Source: Anagrus nilaparvatae
Lineage: Eukaryota; Arthropoda; Insecta; Hymenoptera; Mymaridae
Assembly (NCBI GenBank): GCA_022575985.1
Contig: JAKSXM010000132.1
Span: 6,076,001 to 6,140,000, forward strand
Direction: 5' to 3'
Length of the DNA stretch: 64,000 bases
In this document: piece after piece, positions 1 to 11,290 of the stretch
Layout of the letters: each line of letters opens with the position of its first letter
Position numbering within the stretch: position 1 is the first letter of the stretch
Made by a program: the position numbers and the translations under genes
The notes under the pieces: model-generated
What the model was told of the DNA's origin: nothing
The model's database searches: none
What the model saw: only the letters and a program-made list of their open reading frames with translations

Positions 1-985
1 CCGCTTGCATTATGCAAGAGGTCCCCCGCTTGCATTATCCAACGGGACCTCCGCATGGATTATCGAAAAGGTTATCCCGCTTGCATTGCCTAAGAGGTTA
101 TCCCGCTTGAATTATCCAAGAGGACCCCGCTTGCATTATGCAAGAGGTCCCCCGCTTGCATTATCCAACGGGACCTCCGCATGGATTATCGAAAAGGTTA
201 TCCGACTTGCATTATCTAGGAGGTTATTCCGCTTGAATTATCCAAGAGGACCCCGCTTGCATTATGCAAGAGATCCCCCGCTTGCATTATCCAAGGGGTC
301 CTCCGCATGGATTATCGAAAAGGATATCCCGCTTGCATTATGCAAGAGATTATCCCACTTGGATTATCCAAGAGGCTCCCCGCTTGCATTATCCAAGAGA
401 TCTCTCGCTTGCATTATCCAAGAGGCTCCCCACTTGCATTATCCAAGAGGCTCCCCACTTGCATTATCCAAGAGGTCTACCGCTTGCATTATCCAAGAGG
501 CTACTCGCTTGCATTATCCAAGAGGTTTTCCCGCTTGGATTATCCAAGGGGCTACCCGCTTGCATTATCCAAGAGGTCTCCCACTTGCATTACCCAAGAG
601 GTTATCCCGCTTGGATTATCCATGAGGCTTCCCGCTTTCATTATCGAAGAGGCTCCCCGCTTGCATTATCCAAGAGGTTATCCCGGTTGGATTATCGAAG
701 AGGCTCCCCGCTTGCATTATCCAAGAGGTTATCCCGGTTGGATTATCCAAGAGGCTCCCGCTTGCATTATACAAGAGGCCCCCTGCTTTCATTATCCAAG
801 AGGTCTCTCGCTTGCATTATCTTAGAGGTTTTCCCGCTTGGATTATCCAAGGGGCCACTCGCTTGCATTATCCAAGAGGTCTCCCGCTTGCATTATCCAA
901 GAGGTTATCCCGCTTGGATTATCCAAGAGGCCCCTTGCTTGCACTATCCAAAAGACCCCCCGCTTGCATTATCCAAGAGGTTGGT
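1..985 (+). repeat. 24-25-bp minisatellite array, forward orientation
   Basis: About forty imperfect copies of a 24-25-bp unit whose core is TTGCATTATCCAAGAGG, with variants GCAAGAG, GGATTATC and ATCGAAAAGG. The array runs into the left window edge, so its start is not seen. Because the unit contains almost no stop triplets, all three forward frames stay open for hundreds of bases. These open frames are a by-product of the repeat (Leu-His-Tyr-Pro-Arg-Gly type periodic peptides) and not evidence of a gene. The same unit continues in the opposite orientation after position 1160. Confidence 0.95.
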
Positions 986-1160
986 TTCAAATTAAATAAA
1001 ATGGTAAAAACTGGCAAAGACTCTATAAAAAAGTGCAATAATAAAAATTTGGTTTACAAAATCAACTGCAAACATTGTCCTATGGCTTATGTAGGCCAAA
1101 CAAAACGTTTACTAAAAACCATATCTACTGAAAATGAAAAAAACATTAAACAAAAAACAT
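986..1160 (+). pseudogene. GIY-YIG endonuclease fragment, Penelope-like element
   Basis: Non-repetitive 175-bp island inside the minisatellite. It encodes about 55 residues including LVYKINCKHC, then MAYVGQTKRLLKT. The hydrophobic-Y-K-I-x-C-x2-C stretch followed by Y-V/I-G-Q-T-x-R-x-L-K-T is the N-terminal signature of GIY-YIG nuclease domains at the C-terminus of Penelope-like retroelement proteins (family knowledge). The usual following RISEH-type motif is degraded and the frame runs into inverted minisatellite. No reverse transcriptase is visible nearby, so this is a relic captured between two array arms. Confidence 0.7.
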
Positions 1161-1560
1161 TAAAGCGGGATAACCTCTTGGATAATGCAAGCGGGGAGCC
1201 TCTTGGATAATCGAAGTGGGATAATCTCTTGCATAATGCAAGCGGGATAAACTTTTCGATAATCCATGCGGAGGACCCCTGATAATGCAAGCGGGATAAC
1301 CTCTTAGATAATGCAAGTGGGAGACCTCTTGCATAATGTTATCGGGGGGCCTCTTGGATAATGCACGCGGGGAGCTTCCTGGTTAATGCAAGCGGGGTAA
1401 CCTTTTGGATAATCCAAGCGGGAGACCCCTTGGATAATGCAAGTGGGGGACCTCTTGCATAATTCAAGCGGGGGGCCTCTTGGATAATGCAAGCGGGTGA
1501 CCTCTTGGATAATCCAAATGCGGGACCTCTTGGATAATGCAAGCGGGAGACATCTTAGAT
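1161..1560 (-). repeat. Same minisatellite, inverted orientation
   Basis: About sixteen copies of the reverse complement of the unit seen at 1-985 (CCTCTTGGATAATGCAAGCGG and variants). With the left array this makes an inverted pair around the GIY-YIG fragment. Confidence 0.93.
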
Positions 1561-1800
1561 GAATCCTCCAGCATTATCTAGAATCATTATCCTCCAGCAT
1601 TATCCACATTTATAGTCCTCCAGCATTATGCAGAGCTAAATCATCCACCATTATCGAGAGCAAGAATGCTCCAGCATAATGCTGATCTAAATCATCAAGC
1701 ATTATCCAGATTTATAGTTCTCCAGCATTATGCAGAGCTAAGTCCTCCACCATTATCCAGAGTTAAAACTTTCCAACATTATGTTGAATAAATCCCCTGC
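1561..1800 (+). repeat. Second minisatellite, about 26-bp unit
   Basis: Nine degenerate copies of a unit around CTCCAGCATTATCCAGA, alternating with GCAGAGCTAAATC-type variants so that pairs of units also look alike. It shares the GCATTATCC core with the preceding array and probably derives from the same ancestor. Confidence 0.85.
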
Positions 1801-2925
1801 TGCAAAGAATGTGTCCTCATTTCGCCGCAATTGATTAAATATTGGAACTTTTGTTATTTTTAATAATTTTAACTCATTAAATGATTTTTCTGTGAAATAA
1901 AGCTGTAAATGCATGTAATAGTTAAATTCTTATTTTTCCAGTAAGTTAGGTTAGTGGAAATCCAAAATGGTATAGTAGGATAATTTTGAATAGTGACAAA
2001 AACACAAGAAAATAAAATTTTCTTAAATCACAGTCGGTTTCCTGAAGTCAAGAAAAGCGAATTTTAGGAACCCAACTTATTTTGAATACCCAAATCATTT
2101 TTCAGATTTTTCAAGATGGCTGACTTGTAGTAAACTCAAAAATAGAAGTTCCTAATTTACAGGGTTGCTCTTGGATTCAGAAAAAGTGAAATTTATGAAA
2201 AAATTTAAAATTTTTCACATTAATAAATGTTCCCATTTTCCAAGATGACGGATGAAATTTTTGCATAAAGTTTTGGCTTTTTACGTCAGCAGATTTACCT
2301 ATTACCTAGCAAGCGGGTTAAGTGGAATTCAATGCGTGACCAGAAGAAAATTCCCCTTGCAGCAATTGAAATAGTATAATTTAGTCCTATGACCAGAACA
2401 ATAAAGAATTGTTTAAATCATACTTAATAAATAAACCTCCAAAGCGAAACTGAGGATGCTAAACTGTGATTTAGAGCTTTCTTTTTTTATCGACAAGGGT
2501 CGTATACGATTTTTCTGCATCAGTAGCGAAGGATTGCGATTTTCTTGGCCGCGGAGGAATATCGTACTTTCGTGACCACTGTGGAAAAAAAAATTTTCAG
2601 CGTACCTGTATGTTTTTAATATTTGATCATTTCAATTTGACAAAATGCATTTTTTGGTCGTTAAAAAAAAAATAATTTGATCTCTAGATCAAAATAGATC
2701 TGCGGAGATGTAAATATATCTTGCCAATTTTCAGATCTATTTAGATTTCCGGGGATAACTTTTGATCTCCAGAGATCAAGAATGATCTGCGAAGACGTAC
2801 ATATATCTTGCTTAATTTTATATCTAAATAGATCTACCGAAAATTCATCGGGAGAGGTCGACCAAACCCAGGGTAGCCCTCAAGTGGCTGTGAACGACGA
2901 AAATTTTTTTTAAAAATTCATTTTT
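1801..2925. other. AT-rich spacer with one local duplication
   Basis: No gene is visible. Two tandem copies of a roughly 90-bp sequence lie at about 2686-2840, each with GATCTGCG, a TATATCTTGC stretch and AGATCT near the end. A short perfect palindrome TTGATCTCTAGATCAA lies near 2679. Confidence 0.6.
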
Positions 2926-3049
2926 GGTTCCTCAAAGAGGATCCATTGTGATAGGTCAAATTTCGATTTTTGATTTTTTGGCATATAAGCACGTTTTGAG
3001 ACCCCAGGAAGCTAAAAAACCGGTTTTTATAAAAAGTATGTATGTGTGT

Positions 3050-3096
<47 letters not shown>

Positions 3097-4812
3097 ATTG
3101 GTGATATTTTACAAACATTATGGAGTTAAGACCTAATTTTTTTTTCAAAAATTTTTTCACCAAAAAAGCTCGAGGTACTTTTTTTTTTTTTTAATTTGGA
3201 TGTAATACCTCATTTATTTCCACGAAAGTACTTATATTTGAAAGTATGGTTTTTACTCTATATCACGAATCTGGTACTTTTTTAACGAAAAAATACAAAA
3301 AAAAATAATTTTTTTTTTCTTTTTGGACGTAGTACCTAATTTATTTCTATGAAAGTACTAGTTTTAGAAAGTTTGTTTATAGTCATTTTTTGGATTTGAT
3401 ACCGAATTTTTAAAAAATTTTTTTACCAAAATTAAAAAAACAAAAAAATTAAAAAACCTGCAATATTTTTTTTTTTTTGGGTGTAATACCTAATTTTATT
3501 TCATGAAAGTATTAATATCTGAAAATATTGCGACCGGCGATATTTCACAACTGTTATGAAATTAAGACCTAATTTGTTTTTAAAAATTTTTTCACCAAAA
3601 AAGCTCTAGGTACCTTTTTTTTTTTTTTAATTTGGATGTAATACCTCATTTATATCCACGAAAGTACTTATATTTGAAAGTATGATTTTTACTCGATATC
3701 TCGAATCTGATACTTAATTTTTTGAAAATTTTTTCCCCAAAATTTTTTTCACGAAAAAATACAAAAAACACCAACTTTTTTTTTCTTTTTGGACTTAGTA
3801 CCTAATTTATTTCTATGAAAGTACTAGTTTTAGAAAGTTTGTTTATAGTCATTTTTTGGATCTGATACCGAATTTTTTCAAAAATTTTTTCTCAAAATTA
3901 AAAAAACAAAAAAATTAAAAAACCTGCAATATTTTTTTTTTTTTTATGTGTTACCTCATTTAATTACATGAAAGTACTTATATCTGAAAATATTGCAACC
4001 GGTGATGTTTTACAACCGTTATGAAATTAAGACCTAATTTTTTTTTCAAAAATTTTTTCACCAAAAAAGCTCTAGGTACATTTTTTTTTTTTTTAATTTG
4101 GATGTAATACCTCATTTATTTCCACGAAAGTACTTATATTTGAAAGTATGGTTTTTACTCTATATCTTGAATCAGATACTTAATTTTTTGAAAATTATTT
4201 TCCCAAAAATTTTGTCATAAAAAAATACAAAAAACACCAAATTTTTTTTTCTTTTTGGACGTATTACCTAATTTATTTCTATTTTAGAAAGTTCGTTTAT
4301 GATAATTTTTTAAATCTGATACCGAATTTTTTCAAAATTTTTTTCTCAAATTTAAAAAAACAAAAAAATTAAAAATACAGCAATATTTTTTTTTTTTTAC
4401 TGCAGTACCTCATTTAATTCGATTACAGTACTAATATTTGAAAATATTGTAACCGGTGATTTCACAACCATTATGGAATTAAGACCTAATTTTTTTAATA
4501 ATTTTTAATAATTAAAAAAACAACAACATTTTAAAAACTGCAATATTTTTTTTTGTTTCTGGATGTAATACTTCATTCAGTTCCATGAAAGTACTTATAT
4601 TTGAAAATATGGTTTTTACTCGATATCTCAAATCTGATAATTAATTTTTTTTAAATTTGTTCCAAAATTTTTGATCAATAAAAAAAACTTTTTAAAGTTA
4701 ATAGAAATGTATGTATGATTGCATGGTTGTAATCGGTGATATTTGTGGGATATTGAAGTAGTAAACTCATTGTTTGAGGAACCTTAGTGCCAGCTAGTTG
4801 GCAGGGTATTTT
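2926..4812 (+). repeat. AT-rich dispersed element with higher-order repeat
   Basis: Starts with a short hairpin (GGTTCCTCAAAGAGG) and ends with TTTGAGGAACC then TTAGTGCCAGCTAGTTGG. The 11-bp start GGTTCCTCAAA is the exact reverse complement of the end TTTGAGGAACC. The body repeats sub-units of about 150 bp (TAATACCTCATTTATTTCC ... GAAAGTACTTATATTTG), each followed by a poly-T run. Sub-units are ordered as three types that recur together three times (starts near 3190, 3640 and 4100), giving a period of about 450 bp. Relatives occur at 10800-11290, 27275-27590 and 62434-63430. There is no coding sequence, so the element is non-autonomous. Confidence 0.8.
3041..3091 (+). repeat. (TG)n microsatellite
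   Basis: A GT/TG dinucleotide run with occasional TATG interruptions near the start of the dispersed element. The same run occurs at the same place in the copy at 62550-62602, so it is part of the element. Confidence 0.95.
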
Positions 4813-5122
4813 ATACTTTGTGATATGTTTTCGGTGTCGCAAAGCTTATGTGTATATCCTTATGTAAAATTTTCCGCGGAATTTAAATTTTTAGTAGTAC
4901 TTTCGGAAAAAAATACTCTGGAACCGATTTGAAGACCCGACCATGCATCTTATCACGGCTTGGTTTAAATTGAGCAATAAATAATTTACAAAACATTTAG
5001 TTTATTTGCGAAAAATTTGTAAATTTTCATTTGAAAAATAATATGTGATCAGACTTGGCTGCGCGACTCGATACTTGTGCACTAAAATTTATAAAAATAA
5101 AATTTTAAATTAAATTTTAAAA
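4813..5122. other. Spacer, nothing recognisable
   Basis: AT-rich sequence between the dispersed repeat and the LTR element. Neither strand shows a reading frame or repeat that I could support. Confidence 0.6.
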
Positions 5123-5127
5123 TATTT

Positions 5128-5573
5128 GTTTGTGCGAAAACATGGTTTTTTGATATTTTTGAACATACTCTCTTTTTGCAGTATTCATACTCATACTTTT
5201 ATGAATTGCTGTACTGTAAAGAGAGAGAAAGATGTCTTTTTATTAGTGTGTGTGTGTAATACATGCGCTAAAGGACCACGTTTTATGTACTTACCGCACC
5301 GGCTGCCCCGTGGCCACCGGGTTCGAGTTTCACGGCACGCACGCGCCTGCTCTCTCGCTGCCGAACTCTCGAACGGCAAACATCGTGCGTTACATAACCA
5401 CATCATTCTTTTTATACAAAACGTGCTCCTTTATTGCATTAATTTTTATTATTCATTTCGATTCTTTGAAATTAAATAAATATCATTTTCAAGTGGAATT
5501 CACAAAACATCTTTTTATTTCTTAATTCAGTCTAATACTTTCCTTTTAAAAAACCTATTAAAATTCACTAACA
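5128..5573 (+). repeat. 5' LTR
   Basis: 446 bp, TG...CA. It contains a 16-bp inverted repeat (5168-5183 with 5212-5227), a GC-rich block at 5290-5390, and AATAAA-type signals near 5476. Reading frames of up to 117 codons here recur in the other LTR and are not genes. Confidence 0.92.
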
Positions 5574-5576
5574 TTT

Positions 5577-5592
5577 TGGTGCCGGAAAACCC
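5577..5592 (+). other. Primer-binding site
   Basis: TGGTGCCGGAAAACCC begins 4 nt after the LTR end. It starts with TGG, as expected for pairing to a tRNA 3'-CCA end. The copy at 35116 reads TGGTGCCGAAAAACCT. Confidence 0.75.
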
Positions 5593-7104
5593 GCTTATAA
5601 AGTAGTGGAAAAATACCGGTAAAAATACTTTCTTTAACAAAATCAAAAAAAAAAAAACAGTGAATTTCTAGTGTTAAATATTAAAAATCACAGTGAAAAA
5701 TCAGTGCCATCTATTAAATAATGTAGTGCAAAAAATCGTGATAGTCACATGGTGAATTAAATGTACAAAATTTTAAGGACCGCAACTAAATCATCTTTAA
5801 TCAAAATAAAAATTAAAAATAACCTAAAAAAAAAAAAAATTTGAATAATTTCGGCCATTTTCCTGTAAAAATTACTTTTTTGGTAAAGAAGAAAAATCGT
5901 GAGATCATCAACAACCAATAATAATGTAGAGCACTGAAAAACCAATCACAACGCAGAGAAACAACCAATAAGAATGCAGAGAACCGATCGACCAATAAGA
6001 GATGAGATTTTTACTTGGTGCCAACTATATACACGGTGTTAAGAACTAGTAAAACGATAAAAACATCGAAGATTTGGTAACATTGTATCTTTCTTTATTT
6101 TATTCTCTTCTCTTTTGGAAAAAATGTTTATCATAATTATCAAATAATAAAAATTTCAATACAGTTTATAAAAAAAAATTATTATTAAAAACATTTAAAA
6201 TAAAAATAATAAATAAATTCTTTTATCGAGTTCGAGAGTTCGTCAAGCAAATTTCTGAAATAAATTCTTATTTATTTCAACAATATTTCTAAACTATGAA
6301 GTTATCGCATGCTGCTTCATTTGCACATCTATATGTAGCACATATAAGCACATGTGAGAGCGCTTCAAGTTTCAGAAAATTGTTTCTTTTTATAAAAAAT
6401 TCAATAAATAAATAAAATCCTTTTGTAAACATGTCGAATCTTTACTAATTCTTATTCTCATATTTTCATGAAATATAAACTCCTCAACACTGGAGCTCGG
6501 TTCATACATTTTGGCTTATCATTGCTGGACTTGCTGACTATCATTCATTATTTTGGACTTTCTGGATATATGGACTTCTTTTTCTAATTCAAAAACAAAA
6601 TCAATCTTTCCAAAAGCTTTTTAAAAAGGATCTTCTTAACTTTTTTTATGAATATGGTATAATATGATCTTCAGAAATGGTAAAGTAAAAGCTTTCATTA
6701 TATTTTCAGCATGTTTATAACCAAATTGAATAAACAAAAGTCAGTTTATTTATTTCTTATGTCCATAAATTTCTGCTAAATATTTCTGAAATTTTATATA
6801 GACTTCTATTTAAAACTTTTATCGTCAAATTGAAACCAAGTTTCCTAAGTATTCTTTTAATAATTATTTTTCAAAAAAAGTAAAGAACCGATTCGTTTAG
6901 ATGTTATGTTTAATTCGTAAAAAGTAAGTCTTTGTCTTTATTTATAAATTTTCTGCAATTATAATCATTTGACTCAAAATTCATATTTCATTATCATAAC
7001 TAAAATTATTTAAAATTATTCGGATCTATTTTAGACAATCTTTTGTTCTAAAATTAAAAAAATCTTTTATAAAAAAAAATCAAAAAATTAAACTTGGAAA
7101 TAAA

Positions 7105-7363
7105 AAATTCTTTAAAATAATTGTTTGCTCTTTCATAACAATTCATGTTCTAAATGTTTGAATTGAAAAAACTTTGAAAGACATCTAAATCTGAATTTAT
7201 GCTTATAAATTCAATTAGCAATTATCTACTTCACAAATTCTTTAAAATAATTGTTGGCTCTTTCAAAACAATTCGAGTTCTAAATGTTTGAATTGAAAAA
7301 ACTTTGAAAGACATCTAAATTTGATTTTATGCTTATAAATTCAATTAGCAATTATCTACTTCT
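7105..7363 (+). repeat. 130-bp tandem duplication inside LTR element
   Basis: Two adjacent copies, 7105-7234 and 7235-7363, start AAATTCTTTAAAATAATTG and share TGAAAGACATCTAAAT. They differ at only a few positions, so the duplication is young. Confidence 0.88.
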
Positions 7364-8730
7364 TTAAAATTATCAAAAAAACTTGAAGATTTTTCATTTT
7401 TTTTCTTTCTTTTTTTGTCGTCTTTGGAGGAATCAGGGCGATAAATAGAGTAAAAATACTTTCTTCAAAATTTCTTTTAAAAATTATTAACTATTTTGAA
7501 AATCTATAAAATCTTGAATTAAATTGCAGAAAAAATTCATTTTTGTCAAAATCTATTTTGTCAAATTCTTTGTGTAACTATTCCTAAATCAAACTCAAAA
7601 TATAAGTACAAATCGAATAAACTTTAATTCATTTATGCTTAGCTGAAAGTAATGGATTGACTCATTTTCAAACCGGGTTCAAATCAACATCAAAAAGTAT
7701 CCTGATGAAACAATGTTTATTCTTCAATTTCAAAGGTCCAATCTCAATGAAATATCAATGTGGGTTCAACTGGTTCAATACAAAAATCAATTCATTTCAA
7801 TTCACCGTGCACATCAAGTCGCAAGAAAGAAGTTAAGCATCATATGAACATTCATAACAAAAAATCTTGTATAATTTTCTAGTTAATCAACTAAGTATTT
7901 TTTATATGTAATCATTATTTATGTAATTTAATTTATTTGTATTGCGTAATCTTAAATATCTGACAAAAAAATTATTTAATGCTTTAAAAATTGTACTTTA
8001 ACTTTGAATCTTAAAACAAAAAATTAGTCATTTATCTTTTTAAAATCAAAGCAAAAAAAAATATAAAATCATTATTATTATCTTTTAAAAATATTGTAAA
8101 TTAATTTAAAATTCTAGTCATAAAAAAATTGTAAAAATTGCAAATTCATTTAAGCAAATTGTGTTCAATATCAATTTCTAAAATAATTGATAAAATTACG
8201 TTACTGAAACTAATCAAATAAACAGAATGATAATTCTTTTTCTTAAAAATCGTAACGCTTTTAAAATTAAAATTTAGAAGCTCAAGTTTCAAATCATTTC
8301 TATAATCTTTTATAAACTTCATGCACTTCGCATTTATTTGTTAAACAGATTTTAAACTTGAACTTTCTAACTCTGCTTCTTTAATTAATTAAATTAAATA
8401 CCAGTTTAAAAATATGTTAGCTTTAACTTCATTAAAAAACATTTGTTAATTTATCATTCTGACTATTCCGCTTATATGTATATACTTAAAAAATGTAAAT
8501 TTACAGAATGCATGAATGAATGTTCGACAATTAATTTAATCTATTTTAAAATAAACAATTCTTTAAAATTAAAAATTTGATTTTTTATATTATAAAGTCG
8601 CGTTAAATTAATCTAGATGTTATGCTATTTTTTATTCTTTAATTATCTTTTATATTGTAAATCAAAATTATCATTATTTAAAAATTTTGAACTTTTCATT
8701 TTATAGTCGCATTTGCGACGGGCGCGGGTA

Positions 8731-9181
8731 TGTTTGTGCGAAAACATGGTTTTTTGATATTTTTGAACATACTCTCTTTTTGCAGTATTCATACTCAAAC
8801 TTTTATGAATTGCTGTACTGTAAAGAGAGAGAAAGATGTCTTTTTATTAGTGTGTGTGTGTAATACATGCGCTAAAGGACCACGTTTTATGTACTTACCG
8901 CACCGGCTGCCCCGTGGCCACCGGGTTCGAGTTTCAGGGCACGCACGCGCTTGCTCTCTCGCTGCCGAACTCTCGAACGGCAAACATCGTGCGTTACATA
9001 ACCACATCATTCTTTTTATACAAAACGTGCTCCTTTATTGCATTAATTTTTATTATTTATTTCGATTCTTTGAAATTAAATAAATATCATTTTCAAGTGG
9101 AATTCACACAAATCATCGCTTTTTATTTCATAATTCAGTCTAATACTTTCCCTTAAAAAAACCTATTAAAATTCACTAACA
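8731..9181 (+). repeat. 3' LTR
   Basis: 451 bp, nearly identical to the 5' LTR apart from a few substitutions and small indels near its end. It is preceded by a short G-rich stretch GACGGGCGCGGGTA, possibly a weak polypurine tract. Confidence 0.92.
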
Positions 9182-9186
9182 ATATT

Positions 9187-10080
9187 ACCACAAATACAAT
9201 TTTACAAATAATAATATAAATAATAAGCTTAAAAAAATAAATAATTACGATTATTTATTATTTGAAAACAAGGTTATATTATTTCTACCAGAAAAAATAA
9301 ACACATGCCTAACCTTACCTTTCATTTTATCTCATCATGGATCACGTAGTCACAAAAAATTACCGTGTTCTCACTCTATGTTCACACTCCATTTCTACTT
9401 TTAAAATTATAATTAAATTTGGATTTTTAAATTAAGATATTTCAATAAATACTTCGTTTTTGATGATAAAAATTGGGGGAGTATGTTTCTAATAGGTTTT
9501 TTCATGATTTCAATAAAAAAAATTGAACTTTCAAATAATTTTCGCGAAAATCGAGTATTTATTTGAAAATCCAGAAAATTTATCCAATTTTGGTTATCAC
9601 CAATCGAAAGGGCACGCAAAAATATGATGATCCACCAATTTACTTTTTTTTTTTATAAGTTTTATATCCCTTAAAATTTGACCCTACATCTTTTCGTGGG
9701 CACGTTGTATATATGTCATATCGACGTATATAAAAGCCATCATGGATTTATCAATATTTAATATATGATAATCCAGATATTAAAAAATGAAATAACTTTT
9801 ATAAAGGGTTACTTGTATTCACTAAAGAGTTGTAAATAATTTGTAAATAGTTTTTAGAATAATATGTATATAGTTGTAAATAAAAATTAGGATTAATTTA
9901 AAGATTATAAATATATTAAATTAAAATATGAAAAAGCCCTTTTTATACCTTAATTAGCGATATAGGGACTTTTTACCAAATTCAGAAAATTAAGAAATAA
10001 TTAAACATAATTATTAAGACTTTAAACATAATAGTATACCTCTGTGTATATTTGCAAGGATATTCAATAAATATAGATAT
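9187..10080. other. AT-rich spacer, no gene seen
   Basis: No supported reading frame, RNA gene or repeat. A 68-codon minus frame at 9413-9619 has no recognisable features. Confidence 0.6.
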
Positions 10081-10551
10081 AATCTTAAAAAAGTTAACCC
10101 GCCCTTCCCGATTTGGAGGCCGGAGACGGTGGTCCCGGAAATGCTACGGAGTTCCGAAAACTGGAACAAAGTAGCAGAGTACGTAAGGACCACCTTGTTG
10201 GAGAAGAAGGAGAAGGGCTTTCTATCGTAGAGAGCTCTCCTGCCCCTAGGCAGGGGGGAAGGCAGCGGCCAGCTGCCTAGGCTGCGCGTCCCAAACTGAA
10301 GTTATACCTGAAAAGGGAGTTCCGGTTTGGGACAAACAAGCGCGGGGGGTTTAAAGTGTGTTTATCCAGTAAGAATCTGGGGCGTAGCCGGCGTCCGCGT
10401 TCGCCGGTAGTCTCCCAGTTGTACACTTTGTACAACTGGGTGGTTATGGAAATTTGCGGGTCTTTAAGGCCCGCAAACACTTCATGGCTGATGCAAGATT
10501 CACATATTTCCCTTAAAAAAAAAAAAAAAAAAAAAAATCTTAAAAAAGTTA
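10081..10551 (+). mobile_element. 5'-truncated R1-clade non-LTR insert with TSD
   Basis: The insert 10097-10535 is bounded by exact 16-bp target duplications AATCTTAAAAAAGTTA at 10081-10096 and 10536-10551. It holds the last about 39 codons of ORF2, a structured 3' UTR, and a poly(A) tail from about 10516. The UTR has two strong stems: CCCAGTTGTACA pairs with its complement across a 3-nt loop (10413-10439), and TTTGCGGG pairs with CCCGCAAA (10451-10475). The same 3' end is recognisable at 59360-59775. Long variable TSDs and severe 5' truncation are typical of target-primed reverse transcription. Confidence 0.9.
10114..10230 (+). pseudogene. ORF2 C-terminal fragment, R1-clade
   Basis: 38 codons ending in TAG, including VPEMLRSSENWNKVAEYV and RTTLLEKKEK. 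The same C-terminus is encoded at 59366-59481, and the N-W-x3-A-E-Y/F-V-R pattern is usual at the end of R1-clade ORF2. Only the extreme C-terminus remains. Confidence 0.85.
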
Positions 10552-10799
10552 TTTTTAAAATATCACCTACGTCCTAAGGTCAGCCTTTATATATACTTAT
10601 TTGTATGTATTAAGGTGTCTCTTCGAGATCATCGAGATTTCATCTGATCCCTGCTGGGATAGTTTAAGTATCTGAAGTACAAGGGCCCTACGGATCCCTT
10701 GTACGGAAGGTCGATATAGGCGGGTAGGCTCTTAAAACTACGAATATTAGGCTTTTATTTTATTTTATGTTAACCCCCTTTATTGGGCAGTTGCAATAA
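10552..10799. other. Short GC-richer block with hairpin
   Basis: Positions about 10615-10740 are less AT-rich than their surroundings. They contain the inverted repeat GTACAAGGG...CCCTTGTAC (about 10678-10706) and a CCCTGCTGGGA hairpin. It is not a tRNA. Origin unknown; it could be another retroelement tail. Confidence 0.4.
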
Positions 10800-11290
10800 T
10801 TAAAAAAATAGCATAATTTTTTTTCTTTTTGGACGTAGTACCTCATTTTTTTCCATGTAAGTACTAATATGTAGAATTATCTTTTTAACTGGATATCAAC
10901 AATCTGATATCTAATTTTTTTTTCAAAATTTTCTTTTAAAATTTTTTACATAAAAAAATTAGAAAAAAACAATAATTTTTTTTTCTTTAGGACTTAGTAC
11001 TCAATTTCTTCATATAAAAGTACGAATATCTAGAATTATCGTTTTTAAAGGATTCCTCCATCTGATACGTAATTTTTCGAAATTTTTTTTTTCAAAATTT
11101 TTTATATTAAAAAGTTAAAAAAATATTATCTTTTTATTGACGTAGTGCCTATTTTATTTCTCTGAAAGTATTAATACTTGGAATGATGAGTTTTGAATAT
11201 TTTAATATTTTAATTTTTTATTAGGTAAAATAGAACATGACAACATTTTGTTATTGCTAATGAGGAACCATAGTGCCAATTACTTGGTAG
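10800..11290 (+). repeat. Diverged copy of the AT-rich higher-order repeat
   Basis: Three sub-units with GGACGTAGTACCTCAT-like starts and poly-T runs, ending GAGGAACCATAGTGCCAATT. That end matches the 3' end of the 2926-4812 element. The 5' part is missing. Confidence 0.75.

Larger units (their letters stand above)
5123..9186 (+). mobile_element. Complete non-autonomous LTR retrotransposon
   Basis: Two direct LTRs (5128-5573 and 8731-9181) begin TGTTTGTGCG and end CTAACA. They are flanked by an identical 5-bp target duplication ATATT at 5123-5127 and 9182-9186. A primer-binding-like TGGTGCCGGAAAACCC follows the left LTR after 4 nt. The 3.16-kb interior has no meaningful reading frame and is very AT-rich, so the element must borrow gag and pol from a relative, as large retrotransposon derivatives do. 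LTR similarity is very high, indicating recent movement. The PBS style (TGGTGCCG) is common in Gypsy and BEL/Pao elements; I cannot tell which supplied the proteins. Confidence 0.92.

Noticed and set aside
5..995. Long overlapping open frames in all three forward frames
   Set aside because: They arise because the 24-25-bp minisatellite unit lacks stop triplets; peptides are purely periodic.
1..1560. Possible CRISPR array
   Set aside because: Units are contiguous without unique spacers and the context is eukaryotic.
2918..3163. Minus-strand frame with His-Thr repeats
   Set aside because: Translation of the TG microsatellite.
5325..5336. GGTTCGAGTTT resembling a tRNA B box in the LTR
   Set aside because: No A box at a suitable distance, no cloverleaf, and the motif is absent from the diverged LTR at 34.8 kb.
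5126..5525. Frames of 71-117 codons in the LTR, repeated at 8730-9156
   Set aside because: They are identical because the LTRs are identical, have no domain, and are not preserved in the third LTR copy.
10615..10740. Structured block considered as a tRNA or snRNA
   Set aside because: No cloverleaf, Sm site or terminator that I could identify.
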